Of a stretch of 64,000 bases of DNA, positions 22,089 through 32,661 are shown piece after piece (positions within the stretch are counted from its first letter, which is position 1; each line of letters starts with the position of its first letter). Source of the stretch: Furcasterigmium furcatum (taxonomy: Eukaryota > Ascomycota > Sordariomycetes > Glomerellales > Plectosphaerellaceae). The stretch is from assembly GCA_001599815.1 (NCBI GenBank), contig BCIA01000004.1:560862-624861 (forward strand), in the 5' to 3' direction. The position numbers and the translations under genes were made by a program. The notes under the pieces were generated by a model. That model searched no databases. It worked only from the letters and a program-made list of their open reading frames with translations, and was not told the origin of the DNA.

Positions 22089-23072
22089 CGAGCGCCGGTG
22101 GTGTATATGAAAGGTACTGTAAAGCCTTGCTGTCAGCGACCCAGCTGTATTTATTTTATTACAAGTTCTTACTTAGACATTCGAGCCTGATATAGCGTTG
22201 TTTTCTTGTTTCTCAAAGCCTGACATCGTCGATTTGTCGTGGTGTTTGTGAGAAGTTGTCGGCTATTTAAATCGGTGTCCGTCGCCCCAGACTGCCTCGT
22301 CCTCGGCCCCGTCAGCATAAGATGCGAGCCGTGCAGATGAAAGGCTGCGATGACTTGGTGTTGTTCCCTCGCGTCCCGTCTGCGTTGATGCCCTCGGTGG
22401 CGTCGTCTTCTTGGCAGGCCGGAAAGAAGCGTCTTGCTTGGCCTGGTCGTTCTACAGGCAGTCGAGATCTGGAAGCGGGCCAGACACGCGGATTCACCCG
22501 AGCGTTGAAGCGAGCTTGGCTGGAAGTGTGAACGTCTTGAAACGACTCTCTCGGCCTCCGTGGTGGATGGTTCGGCCCAAGAAGAGGAGGAGGTGCTAGA
22601 GGAAGAATTGTAAGAGGAATGTGAAAGGCAGGAAGGGCCTGACCTGAAAGTCGCCGCCGCACAGCACGAGGGGAAGGGAAGGGAAGGGACGGCCGGACGT
22701 CCTTCCTCGACCTGGGGGAAAGCGAAGAAGCTGCTTCACCCTGGATGGCAACTGCCGCTGCTCGAAACCTTCCGTCTCTTTCTCTTCCCTTTCCGTTCGT
22801 TTTCTCCTTCGGCGTCCTCCATTCTCTTCCACTTCATCCATCATTCATCATACAGGCTTCTTCGATATCATCAGCTTAACCACGACCTCTTCGCCCCATT
22901 CATACATATCAAGCTCGCGGTCTTCCGGAAGGACACTGGCCTTTCCGGATCGCACATTCCATCCGCTCCACGCGCAACCAACCCGGAATCCGCCAGAGAA
23001 TCACGGACAGAGCTCCCACCCCTTACATTGCTCCCCTCCACCAACCGACTTGCTCACTATCACCCACCCACG
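22089..23072. other. Intergenic, about 1 kb, pyrimidine-rich near its 3' part
   Basis: Contains the 3' flank of the Kelch gene, a short GGGAA repeat and, at about 22768-22860, a CT-rich tract of the sort common just upstream of fungal transcription starts. This suits the plus-strand gene that begins at 23073. Confidence 0.5.
22671..22690. repeat. Short GGGAA tandem repeat
   Basis: Four consecutive copies of a five-base unit, the last one ending GGGAC. Simple repeat without evident role. Confidence 0.7.
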
Positions 23073-23813
23073 ATGCCCCGGTGGCGCGCGCGTGTGCTTC
23101 CCAATGGGTTGCAAATTAATCGGACCCGGTACATGATTGTCAATGTCATGCCGGGTCGTAGTGTGACAGTCTGGGGCCGAAATAACCGGCTCTGGAGGCA
23201 TGGCAGACGGATGCCAGGCCGCCGTCGCGGACGACGTGGCCCAAACCATCAACCCGCCGCGAATGCTTCGACACAGACCGAGCCTCAAAGACCCGGCGGC
23301 CCCTCTACCAACCATACCTCCACCCAAGCAGTCTCCGATCCCCAGGCTATCGATCGCGGGGCCCGCGGGGACTTCGATCTCAGACCAAGTCCCGCGACGC
23401 CATCTCAGACCCTCGCCAGAAGGAACACACTCTGTGCAAGCCCCCAACTTCGGCAGTCACCCTTACGATGGGAGATGCAGGCTCAGCCTGCAACTCCGCC
23501 CCCGAGCTACTCTGTTCACGATCCGGCGTTGATGGGCCCGCCGGCCAGGCGGATTGATCAAAATCAAATCGTCTGTTCGAGACCGATTTTCAACTACGAC
23601 TCGAACGCGTCGGGAGCACCCCAGTCACATGGGGGTGCGCGTCTCGACAACAGCACATCGGAAACACAGAATGACGGCAGCGTAGCATCATCTGAAGAAT
23701 TATACGCAGCCTCACCCATCGTGACAAACGACACAGGGGACGGCGGTGGTCAAGGCACTTCAGGAGCAGAGGCCACGACCCGCGAGGAGGAAGAGCCGCA
23801 GGCCACGGAATGA
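23073..23813 (+). CDS. Basic, low-complexity hypothetical protein, 246 residues
   Basis: Single exon. The ATG at 23073 has context CACGATGCC; the frame could start 45 bases earlier. The N-terminal 60 residues are very basic (MPRWRARVLPNG, RNNRLWRHGRRMPGRRRGRRG). The rest is rich in Pro, Ser, Thr, Gln and Asn, with PPPSYSV-like and TTREEEEPQATE segments, so it is likely disordered. No domain recognised. An open frame on the other strand over the first half is less convincing. The preceding CT-rich tract supports transcription in this direction. It could be a lineage-specific protein; confidence is moderate. Confidence 0.5.
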   Translation: MPRWRARVLPNGLQINRTRYMIVNVMPGRSVTVWGRNNRLWRHGRRMPGRRRGRRGPNHQPAANASTQTEPQRPGGPSTNHTSTQAVSDPQAIDRGARGDFDLRPSPATPSQTLARRNTLCASPQLRQSPLRWEMQAQPATPPPSYSVHDPALMGPPARRIDQNQIVCSRPIFNYDSNASGAPQSHGGARLDNSTSETQNDGSVASSEELYAASPIVTNDTGDGGGQGTSGAEATTREEEEPQATE

Positions 23814-23991
23814 ACAGGGAACTGCGTCACGAGGCCGTGAACAGCGAGAGCGTTTGCATAAGTGTACCAGGGCACGTTTCAAGATGTCTTCGATTCATTC
23901 CCCCCAGCTTGTCTACCCAGCAGTCTTCCAACAATGCTCAGGTACATCTGTCTATCAGCGCATTACACATCTCCCCGTCCCATGCTGCATC

Positions 23992-25269
23992 CTAATGCCT
24001 CCTAACAGAGCGCCTCCTCCTAACGGCGGGGCACGCCTCAGGCGCGGCAGCCTCAGGCGCGGCAGCCTCAGGAGCGGCAGCAGCACCCTCGCCCCCGATC
24101 AGGATGCTGTTGAACGCGTCAGCAGCAGCCTGGTTCTGCTCCGCGGCGCCCGCGGCCTGGCTGGCCTCGGCACACAGCTCCTGCGTCGCGGTGGGGGCGC
24201 GGCACGAGCTCGCGATGCGCTGGCAGATGAACGAGGTGATGATGTTGATGTTCTGCGCCGACCCGTGGCCGAAGTCGGCCAGGTTGTTGGGGATGAAGGC
24301 CTCCTCCGTGCGGCCGTCGAGACCGGCGGCGAAGATGACGGAGGGATCGGTGCAGGAGCCGAAGTCGACCGCGCCGACGGCGCCCGTCTCCTCGGCGGCC
24401 GGGGGCGCCTCGATCACGGCGGTGCCGTTGCCGATGGCTGTCTCGTTGCCGATGGCGCCGCCCGCGCCGCCACCGACGGGCGTCGGGACGACGATCTCGG
24501 CGACCTCGGCGACGGGGAGGCCGGCGAAGTCGATGTGCGTGGCCTGCAGCTCGCCGGTGCCGGTGAAGGTGGGCGTGATGCCCTCGACGGCGGCGGCGAT
24601 CTCCTCGGGGGTGGCGTCGAGGAAGAGCAGGCGCTCGGTGAAGATGCAGCCGACGGGGTCGGTGTCGTCGTTGCAGGAGTTACCCGCGGCGGTGGGGTCG
24701 TTGACGTCGCCGGGGACGAAGGAGCCGCTCTCGAGGGCGAGGAGGGGGTCACCGCCGATGAGGGCGAGCTGCTCGGCCAGTGCGAGGGCGATGCCCTTGT
24801 TGATGGCCTGGTGGCCCTCGCCGGCGGCGTCCTGGTGCTGGGGGAAGGCCCCGATCTCGGGGTTGACGGGGGCCTCGTCGCAGGGGGCGGAGGCGAGGCC
24901 GACCTGGACGCTGTTGCGCTCGAGGGCCTGGAAGACGAGGGCGGCGGACATGCCGCGGATGTCTCCGATGGCCTTTGCGTTGGTGAAGGCCTGGTCCGCA
25001 GTCTCCTGCTTCAGGCAGTCGAGGTTCGTGACGAGGCCCGCGCCGTCGGCGGCGGCACCGGCGCCGAGGAAGCCGAAGACCGGGTCGGCGATCTCCTTGG
25101 GGTTGTCGAGGGCGAGGAACTCGCGCGTGATGCCCAGGAAGACGGCGTGGGAGTGCTCCTGGGGGATCTGGCGCTTGGTGATGGGGCCACGGCGGACGTG
25201 GGAGTGGCGGGGATAGGCGCTGGCGGAGCCCAGGAGGGCGGCGGCCACGGCGAGGGATTGGTACTTCAT
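23992..25269 (-). CDS. Ala-rich secreted cell-wall-type protein
   Basis: Single exon, 425 residues. The N-terminus MKYQSLAVAAALLGSASAYP is a signal peptide, followed by a probable Kex2 site (ITKR at about 30-33), so a short propeptide is likely removed. The mature part is acidic and Ala/Gly-rich, with scattered Cys (NLDCLKQET, CNDDTDPVGC, FGSCTDPS, SFICQRIASSC) and Asn-X-Thr sites (GNETAIGNGTA). Near the C-terminus the unit PEAAA is repeated (PEAAAPEAAAPEAC), followed by a basic tail RRRRSVRRH. No GPI signal. The pattern fits secreted hyphal or conidial wall proteins of ascomycetes with no enzymatic role. A TATA-like site stands upstream. Both strands are open here, but only the minus strand gives a signal peptide. 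Confidence 0.8.
   Translation of the reverse strand: MKYQSLAVAAALLGSASAYPRHSHVRRGPITKRQIPQEHSHAVFLGITREFLALDNPKEIADPVFGFLGAGAAADGAGLVTNLDCLKQETADQAFTNAKAIGDIRGMSAALVFQALERNSVQVGLASAPCDEAPVNPEIGAFPQHQDAAGEGHQAINKGIALALAEQLALIGGDPLLALESGSFVPGDVNDPTAAGNSCNDDTDPVGCIFTERLLFLDATPEEIAAAVEGITPTFTGTGELQATHIDFAGLPVAEVAEIVVPTPVGGGAGGAIGNETAIGNGTAVIEAPPAAEETGAVGAVDFGSCTDPSVIFAAGLDGRTEEAFIPNNLADFGHGSAQNINIITSFICQRIASSCRAPTATQELCAEASQAAGAAEQNQAAADAFNSILIGGEGAAAAPEAAAPEAAAPEACPAVRRRRSVRRH
24028..24077. repeat. Imperfect 15-base tandem repeat coding for PEAAA units
   Basis: About three copies of a unit based on GCCTCAGGCGCGGCA on the plus strand, inside the 3' end of the wall-protein gene. It encodes the repeated Pro-Glu-Ala-Ala-Ala on the minus strand. 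Copy number could vary between strains. Confidence 0.6.
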
Positions 25270-26199
25270 CTTGAGGACGTGAAAGTCGGAAATATCAGAA
25301 AGTCGTAAAGTCGTTTGCTTTGGTATAAGAAAGCAGTGAAAGGGCCGTCCAGGGCAGTCAAATGAGAGTGATGTTAAAACAGGGCCTCCGCGGAAGGCAA
25401 TGAACGGAACAGCTCACAGAGCTTGAGAAGAAGGACGGGGAAAGAGGGTATCTGGAGAAGAAACGACGCGTCGATGAGTGGCAGTGGATGAGGAGGGAAC
25501 GAGACTACAGACGACGAGGCGAGCGTGCTTTATAAGGGAGGGAGGACATCACCGGGCCCAGACTGCCATCGCATTCGAAGTTCGGCGCGTCACCCGTCAG
25601 ACCAGACGAACATGAAGTGGCGCCCTCGTCAACCCCGTAATAGGCCGGATCGTCGGAAGCCGGCAATCTGAGACGGCGTCGCGAGGGTCACGGCTCGGTC
25701 TGGGTGACCGACGCAGGACTTGTGACGATCCCGGGGCTTTGGGTGGCAGGTCGCGACTCAGGGGTTTGGGACGAAACAAAATGCGCACGGGAGAAGTGGT
25801 TCAGACGGCAGCAGAAGTTGGGGCGATGGAAGAGCACGGCCTCATCACGGGGGCTGGGTGCCAAGAGGATGACGAAGGGCGCGCTGTCAATTGCTACGGT
25901 GCGTTTGATCTGCGAGGCCTGTGAAGACGAGCGTCCAGAGGGGACGACAATCAAGGGTGAAGTTGACAGTGGTTGACAGGCCTCGGGCTGCCAAGAGCGT
26001 GTCGTCGGCGTGGAGATCAGACGCTCCCAGCCGCAAAACGGTTTGATAACAAGCGGGGCATTTCCCAATCCCCATCAGTTCCCATGTACTCTCACAGCAA
26101 TTCAGTCTTCCTCCCTGCCTTGTCCTGTCAAAGTGTCAGCGACTCGATTCGCAGAATGGGGAATGCCAGCCTTCATACATACTTCCGAGATCCCTCATC
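25270..26199. other. Intergenic, about 0.9 kb
   Basis: 5' flank of the wall-protein gene and 3' flank of the BTB gene. Apart from the TATA-like site nothing is recognised. Confidence 0.55.
25529..25534 (-). promoter_or_regulatory. TATA box (TATAAA) upstream of the wall-protein gene
   Basis: Minus-strand TATAAA about 260 bases before the ATG at 25269. This implies a long 5' leader, common for strongly expressed fungal wall proteins. Confidence 0.45.
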
Positions 26200-27450
26200 C
26201 TAAGGCTTCGCGGGGCCAGGCTGTTGCTGATCCTTCGGCGTCGGGGCCGAAGCTGCTGGACGCACGTAGACAACCCCGATCCTCGCTGCATTGCGCTGCA
26301 GGGTTGACTGCATTTTCGCGTCAACGAGCTGGGCCTTCTCTTTCGCCAACAGTTCGATAACACGAGCTTGCAATTCGGGGACTGGGCTGCGACAGCTGTA
26401 CTTCGGGGTCGTATTGGGTTTCCCGAAGTAGTGGGTTCCGGCATTCGCGTACGCGTCCTTGATGAAGGTATTCAACCTCTGGACAGATCCCTGATACTCT
26501 CCGGACTGACGCGAGAATGGAGTCAACAAGCTGTTCGACTCATGCTTCTTCAAGCGACCCAAAATGTAAGAACTGCAATCAAAGGGCGTGGGCCCACCAG
26601 CAAGGCCGGCATAGGAACACCGAGAGTCCTTGTGCAGCCCATCAATGGTCACCTGCCAGTCCTTCAGCATGGTCGTTGCAAGGCGCTCGCGGACTGGGGC
26701 AACATTGTCTATGAGGATCATTCGTATTAGTCCAAACAGCCCTGACATTGGAGCAGCGAGTCAGGACGTACCCAGAAGACCGGTAGCCTGAAGTTGCAGT
26801 AAGATGGCACCCGTTACGCCGGCGGGAAACACGACCTTCCCGCCCTTGCTGGTGGATGTGAGAATCAAACTCCAGAGAGCCTCGGCCACAATTTCCGCCC
26901 TGCCAAGTTGCCATGCGATGTAAAGGATGAACGCCTTTCCGGTATTGGGGCTGGCTTGGGCACTTTTGAGCCAGTCGGCAACCCACGGCTTGATTTTGTC
27001 CAGCATGATATACTTGTCGGCAAGGACCAGAAGTTCAAAGAACTCGGTAGTCGAGAGGGTTGTCGGAACGAGCCCAATACGGGCATGGATGATGTTGAGC
27101 AAGACGAGCATGGGCCGGGACTTGTCTTCAGGCAGGTTGATGATCCACTCCTTTCCGGACTCCTTGTTCGCTCTGGATTCCGCAAAGTCGCCGTTGATCA
27201 TCTTCTGCCAGTACTCCGAGGAGCGGGCAAGAGATCAAAAGCAGACGACATAATCCTGGGCAGCAGGCTCGACATCGGCGGATGAACACAGGCGCAGATC
27301 ACCAAATTGGTCGAGATAGATCGTGGGGGGCGCCTGCTGGTTGTCGGAGTCTGCTCCAGCGGAGTTCGTGGGGGTCGCTGTGCTGCGCTTGGACGGAGGA
27401 ATGTCAACTTCGGTGTCCCCCAAGGCTCGTTTCTCGGGTTGAGACGCCAT
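26200..27450 (-). pseudogene. BTB/POZ-domain protein gene with an in-frame TGA
   Basis: Fungal BTB proteins of this kind are putative adaptors. Two segments, 27450-26772 and 26708-26200, join through a good 63-base intron (GTACGT donor, CTAATAC branch, TAG acceptor). The N-terminus MASQPEKRALGDTEVDIPPS leads into YLDQFGDLRLCSSADVEPAA and QDYVVCF, then TGA at 27237-27235. The same frame continues as SLARSSEYWQKMINGDFAESR, which matches the classic BTB pattern (V-C-S-x-x-L-A-R-x-S-x-x-x-x-x-M-x-x-G-F-A-E-S). The residue lost is probably Arg (CGA to TGA, a C-to-T change). The rest of the domain and a helical C-terminus remain open. No intron that keeps the BTB core removes the stop. A recent nonsense mutation, a sequencing error or readthrough are all possible. 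Confidence 0.65.
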
Positions 27451-27862
27451 GTTGACCCAGATTCAGCCAGCTCGCGGCGCTGATTGAAGGAGCGGGAGAC
27501 GGGACAAAGGAAGGCGAAAGTGAGGTGGCTGCGCAGAAAGGCGCCCACAAAAAGAAGTCAAAGTCCGTTTAGTTCCGCGAGAGGAAAAGACTCTTGTTCC
27601 TCTGTTCGGTTGTTCGTTGAAAGAAGTGGGAGTTGGTGGGTGGAAAGGGAAGGAGGTAGGCTGCAGGCTTGCCACTTCTCGAGGGAAGGCTCATGAACTT
27701 CCCATCTTCCGCACCTGCCCGAGGTGAATATTTTGTACCTGCCTAAGGCAGTGCCCTACCAAATTCACTTTCGAATTTGCGCTCCTTCCCATCTGCGGTT
27801 TGGGCCTGGTCCATCATGAGGCATGCCCCGTAAGGAAAAGTCTTGGACAGTGATGATGGCCT
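27451..27862. other. Intergenic, 5' flank of the BTB gene
   Basis: No gene supported. Confidence 0.5.
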
Positions 27863-28600
27863 CTAATACCGAGGATTTTGCCTCAGTCTTCTGCCACCAA
27901 CGCCCAAGCCTTCCGTCATAGCACTATATGCAATTTTCAGGCCCCCCAGGATGATGTGGATTGCAAACTGTTTCATCCAGTCCTGACCCAGAGAAACTGC
28001 CCCAACCCGGCGCTTCATCTCCTTCAGGATGCCCTCGGGTACGCGATGAGGCTCCAATATGTCCTCTCGCCGTCAATAATCGAGAGCGTTGAAATGGATT
28101 CGTCACGTGTCTTCTAGTACCCGAATATTCCTTGGGGTCGATCTCAGAAATACCCCATGAGCCCTCATGCTGTCGTCATGGTGATCCACGGGCGTCCAGC
28201 TTCAGGGTGTATGAGGCCATGGTACTGGAGGCACTTGCGCACTTCTCTCTGGCATAACACTGTGTCATGGACGAAAATCACCGTTGACCCATGGCAGGGG
28301 GCCCTGCCTGCTTCACTTGATCCCGAGATTTGCGCAGGATGGTGAGGTGCTGGCCTCGTTGCCCGCCGCGAAGATCTGCTCGCTGGCATGGGCCGGCTCC
28401 CGTCGGTCCTGAAGCGTCATGATCTCGGCCAGCTCGATGCAAGTCGGGTACGTATATCTGAAAGTTTGGTGCGATCCCCCACATCCAGTCGAGAAGCATG
28501 CAGTACTGGACATTTCCCTCTTCTCCTGGTGCTTTCCGCGTTCACGCGGATGATGGCCAGCAGGGTCTTCAGGACACCAGGGTACCGTTCCTAAATGGAG
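27863..28600 (-). pseudogene. Possible decayed coding remnant
   Basis: No intact gene, but protein-like pieces appear in successive minus-strand frames. Around 28530-28440 one frame reads NVQYCMLLDWMWGIAPNFQIYV. Directly after, a different frame reads IELAEIMTLQDRREPAHASEQ (about 28435-28370), as if a frameshift separated them. Downstream are HGLIHPEAGRPWITM and a 64-residue frame at 27863-28057 with IHIILGGLKIAY. I cannot name the family. It could instead be chance. It lies beside the interrupted BTB gene. Confidence 0.3.
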
Positions 28601-28915
28601 TGGGCCAAGCAGATGGACGTCATCCTGACTAGCCGAGGCCTGACCTACCGTCAGTCCGAGGTGCTTATCCCCAGAACTGCCGTCTGTTCACCATCAAATG
28701 TCTCGAGTGTTGTTGGTGTTGACGGCAAAGGTGTGGCACGTGGATCCATGAAGTTCAGACCCATAGAAAGCGGGGTCCTCGCCCGTGCTTATGTCAGCTG
28801 AGACCCTTAAAGGATGGAGAATCTGCAAGCTGGAGACGGTGACATGCGGCGACAAAATATTCCCCCACCATCAACTCTACTCTCAACTCACCGGCACATC
28901 AATACATCAATCACC
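28601..28915. other. Intergenic, 5' flank of the dioxygenase gene
   Basis: Nothing recognised besides the presumed leader of the next gene. Confidence 0.5.
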
Positions 28916-30440
28916 ATGAGCAAGTCCAAGGCTGCCAAGAGGAAGCGCCAAGCGCAGGCAGAGCTCCCCCAGAAGCATGTCAAGACCACCGCCGCCGCCG
29001 AACCTCAATCCAATGGCTCCGAGGTGGTGCCCCAGAGCCTGCACTCTGTCGTCTCCGACGAAGAAATCGCCATCACCGTCGAGACATTGGAAGCCCTGGC
29101 GCAGCACCCCGCGCTCATCAAGACGAAGGCGTGCAGAGACCTCCGAACGGCCGTGTACGATTTCAGGCAGGCATCAACAACGGGAATGAACACAAACGGT
29201 ACGTCTCGAGCTCTCTCCTCGCTACCCATATGCAACACGCCACTAACATCATCGTTCTGCAGGCACAAATCTGACGGCGCGGATAACGGCAGCATTGACC
29301 GACGAGAAATACACCGAGGCAAGGGTTCTTCTTGCGGAGATGAGGATACGATTAGAGGAACCGAAGCTGGGAGCCCTCTGCCGATGGGTGCGAGACCTGG
29401 ACGTCATCAGCGGCCTCTCGACCTTGCCGCAAGACGCCGACCGCACCGCCCTCGAGCGCACCGAGAAGGAGAAGGTACTGATCAGTGTTCTCGACGCTGT
29501 CTTGCGCACAGTTGGCCCGGTTGACAGCAACCCGAATGCCGCAACCCACCCGACGTCTCCCATCGTCCTTCAAGAGATCTGGAACCTTCGGCCACCAACA
29601 ACACCGCAGCAAGTCTATGCATCCGTGCTGGACAAGTCGTTGCTCGCCTCATCTCCCGCACCCTTCCCAGACGCCTTCCGAGTCATTGAAACGACGGAAG
29701 GCCCTGCTCGGAAGCCGCCGAACCACCATCCCGCAATTCTCTACACCTCACAGCCGAACGCCGTGCCTCTCTCATCCACGCCCCCGGCAATAACCCACCA
29801 TCCGCACCCCAACGTCCCGGGCCTCAGCCTCGCGAAGAACGTGCTATCTCCCGACGAATGCAAGGCCATCATCGCGGCCGGCGAGCGCGTCAACTTCATC
29901 CCCGATGCGCCCCTCCGTGAGGACGGCGACATCAGCATCCTCGCCCACAATTTCTACTGGGTCGCCGATACCGCGTTCCACGACACACTCTGGGCGCGAA
30001 TCTCGCCGTACGTTCCCTCGTCGATCAACGGCCGCGTAGCGCGCGGCATCAACCGCCGCTTCCGCGTGTATCGGTACGTCCCGGGGGCCGAATATCGGTG
30101 CCACATCGACGGCGCATGGCCTCCGTCCGGCATCCTCCCGGATGACACCTACGTCTACGACTCGTCGCCGCCAGACAAGAAGCAGAGCTCCTTCTTTACC
30201 TTCTTGATGTACCTCAACGACGACTTCGAGGGCGGGGAGACGACATTCTTCGTGCCGGCGGTGAAGGAAGGTACCCTGAACGCCTACCCGGTGCGACCCG
30301 TGATGGGAGCCGTCGCCATCTTCCCGCACGGAGAGACGCAAGGCGCGCTGTTGCACGAGGGAACGGGAGTGAGGAAGGGCGCCAAGTACATCATCCGGAC
30401 GGATGTCGAGTACGATGTCGAGCCATCACCAGATGCATAG
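28916..30440 (+). CDS. 2-oxoglutarate/Fe(II) dioxygenase, prolyl-4-hydroxylase-like (2 exons)
   Basis: Model 28916-29198 joined to 29263-30440, 486 residues; donor GTACGT, acceptor TGCAG, phases agree. The N-terminus is Lys/Arg-rich (KSKAAKRKRQ), possibly a nuclear signal, followed by a helical region of some 150 residues. The C-terminal half is the catalytic double-stranded beta-helix: AKNVLSPDECKAIIAAGERV opens the domain, the iron ligands are His375 and Asp377 (YRCHIDGAW) and His459 (LLHEGTGV), and the 2-oxoglutarate-binding basic residue follows in KGAKYIIRTDVEY. FLMYLNDDFEGGETTFF is the conserved strand before the second His. The family hydroxylates prolyl or other residues. There is no signal peptide, so the target is intracellular. 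Target unknown. Confidence 0.88.
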
Positions 30441-31521
30441 AATGAGCACACGATAATGATGACGATCCAGACATGATTTGTCTCCGGGCGCCAGTGTCAA
30501 AACAGGCTTCGGTGTCCGCCATCCCACATGATCCCGAATGGAGTCAAACGCAGCGGGGCCAGCGACCAGATGCCGAGTGGTAGCGTCGGTCGGCAGCTGC
30601 GCTACGGGGATGCGTCCGGCGGCCCGGACCGTCGCTGTGACGATGCAGAGTGTGAGACTTCTTCACAGCATGCTCAGCTCTGACAATAGACTGTGCCTAC
30701 TACGGACTTGTTCGTTCGGAGCCGAGGCGTGTCTCTGCAGAGTCCTCCGATCTTCACCGTCGGCCTGTCAGTTGTCAAACGGCCAAACCACACGCGAGCC
30801 AGGGACAGATGCGAACATGTGCCAATCATGAGACATGCATATGGCGGTTGGAACGTTGGAACGCACCCACAGAGGCCCCCTTTTCCGCCAGGATGGTTGG
30901 ACGACGCTGTCGTATCGCACCACCCTGATCGACAGAGCGAGCATGAGGGCATTTCAGACCCCTGCCCGGTTAGCCACGCGTACCACGCACAGAGCAAAAG
31001 ACAGGGTTCGCCTCTGCCATTTTTCGCATCCTGCATACACCGGCGGCGCGGACCTGCTGGTTTCGGCAAGACTGCGTGGCGGAGAACAACACATTGGCAG
31101 CAGTTTTCAAATTGAGATATAACCCCGGCCCAATAGGCGGCCCTCTTCGTCCGTTGTCCCCTGGAGCGCAGCGCGGGTCGGCAAGCCTGCTCCCCGGCGT
31201 TGGCGTCCAAGTTCGCCCGACGACCAACCAAGTTTTGCGGCCATTCAGTGCAGGACCACGCGGGGAGGCCGGGAGATGTCCAGTTGCCAGGGATCTCCTC
31301 AGCGACTGACAAGACGAGCTGACGGGATACCAAGCCCTCCAAGACTCTTCTTTGTTGGTCGCCCGAAGCGGGGGTTAGAGGATGATCCCAGCTCAGGGCC
31401 GCCCTCCTCTTAACGCATGATCTTCGCTAAGATGCAACGGGTTCGCTCTCACCCCACATCTTCTCCTCTCTCCTGATCCTTTCCCTCGATCAAGAAGGAC
31501 AGACAGACACGCGCCCGCGAG
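30441..31521. other. Intergenic, about 1.1 kb
   Basis: No supported gene. The final 60 bases are CT-rich (about 31446-31500), fitting the leader of the methyltransferase gene. Confidence 0.55.
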
Positions 31522-32661
31522 ATGGCCGATTCTACACCGAAAGCGGCCGCTGCCTCCGTCCCGCCGCCGAGGGAGGCGACCAAGTCGCCAAAGTCGCCAA
31601 AGAGCTCGCCAAAGTCTTCACCAAAGGCCAGGTCACCAGAAGCCGACTCGCCGCAGGGGATCTTGGCGGCGGACCACGAGGCGCCGCTCGAGGCGGACGA
31701 CGACGATGCCGGCTCCGCGTACAGCGAGGTCGAGAGCTCCACGGCCTCCATCACCTCGAGCATCCTCAAGTACCGCCGGGTGAACGGACGCACCTACCAC
31801 TCGGAGCAGGACAACGCGAACTACTGGGGCGCCAACGACGACCGGGCCAACGAGGCCCAGGACATCTTCCACCACGTGCAGACGCTCAGCCTCGACGGCA
31901 AGCTGCACCTCGCGCCCATCGACGAGACCATCCAGAAGGCCGTCGACATCGGCACCGGCACCGGCATCTGGGCCATGGACTTCGCCGACCTCTACCCCGG
32001 CACGGAGGTCATCGGCACTGATCTCTCCCCCATCCAGCCGGGCTGGGTGCCCCCAAACGTCAAGTTCCAGATCGACAACTGCGTCGCGCCGTGGACCTTC
32101 GAGGAGAACTCCGTCGACTACGTGCACATCCGCTTCCTCGGCGGGTCGATCAAGGACTGGGACGCGCTCTTCGCCCAGGCGTACCGCTGCCTCAAGCCGG
32201 GCGGGTACCTCGAGTCCGTCGAGCCGTCGGCCTTCATCCGGTCGGACGACGGCACCGTGGAGGACGACTCGGCCATGGCGCAGTGGGGCCGGCTCTTCGA
32301 GGAGGGCGGCAAGAAGCTCGGCCATCCGTTCACGGTCGTCGAGGACAACATCCAGAACACGGCCATGGAGGCCGCGGGCTTCGAGGACATCCAGGAGTTC
32401 AAGTACAAGTCGCCCATCGGGTCGTGGCCGCGCGACCCCAAGCTCAAGGAGGTCGGCATGTACATGCAGGCGTCGATGGAGCAGGACACGGAGGGCGCCG
32501 TGCAGTTCATGGCGACCGTCCTCGGCGACTGGTCGAAGGAGCAGATCAGCGTGTTCGCGGCGCACCTAAGGAAGGAGCTGCGCTCGGGGAAGAAGCACGG
32601 GTGGCACTGGGAGAAGGTCGTCTGGGGGCGGAAGCCGAAGACGGGCGCCGAGGCGGCGTAG
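31522..32661 (+). CDS. LaeA-like S-adenosylmethionine-dependent methyltransferase
   Basis: Single exon, 379 residues, class I methyltransferase fold. The first 75 residues are disordered and contain SPK repeats (SPKSPKSSPKSSPK) and an acidic stretch. The catalytic part opens with TYHSEQDNANYWGANDD, typical of the LaeA/TAM-type fungal family. Motif I is VDIGTGTGIWAMDFAD (about 141-156), then VIGTDLSPIQPGWVPPNVKF, post-I/II segments DYVHIRFLGGSIKDW and LKPGGYLESVEPS. The C-terminus has W-rich WHWEKVVWGRKPKTG. Members range from the secondary-metabolism regulator LaeA to methyltransferases of small molecules; this one is a relative, not demonstrably LaeA itself. No biosynthetic cluster is visible next to it. 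Confidence 0.88.
   Translation: MADSTPKAAAASVPPPREATKSPKSPKSSPKSSPKARSPEADSPQGILAADHEAPLEADDDDAGSAYSEVESSTASITSSILKYRRVNGRTYHSEQDNANYWGANDDRANEAQDIFHHVQTLSLDGKLHLAPIDETIQKAVDIGTGTGIWAMDFADLYPGTEVIGTDLSPIQPGWVPPNVKFQIDNCVAPWTFEENSVDYVHIRFLGGSIKDWDALFAQAYRCLKPGGYLESVEPSAFIRSDDGTVEDDSAMAQWGRLFEEGGKKLGHPFTVVEDNIQNTAMEAAGFEDIQEFKYKSPIGSWPRDPKLKEVGMYMQASMEQDTEGAVQFMATVLGDWSKEQISVFAAHLRKELRSGKKHGWHWEKVVWGRKPKTGAEAA

Noticed and set aside
23746..25308. 520-codon open frame on the plus strand
   Set aside because: Antisense to the wall-protein gene. Its Gly/Asp/Glu-rich product is the usual shadow of GC-rich coding DNA, while the minus strand gives a signal peptide.
27208..27289. Intron that would splice out the TGA of the BTB gene
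   Set aside because: Possible GT...AG pairs remove the conserved BTB strand and helix and lack a good branch point.
31633..32565. 310-codon open frame on the minus strand
   Set aside because: Antisense of the LaeA-like methyltransferase.
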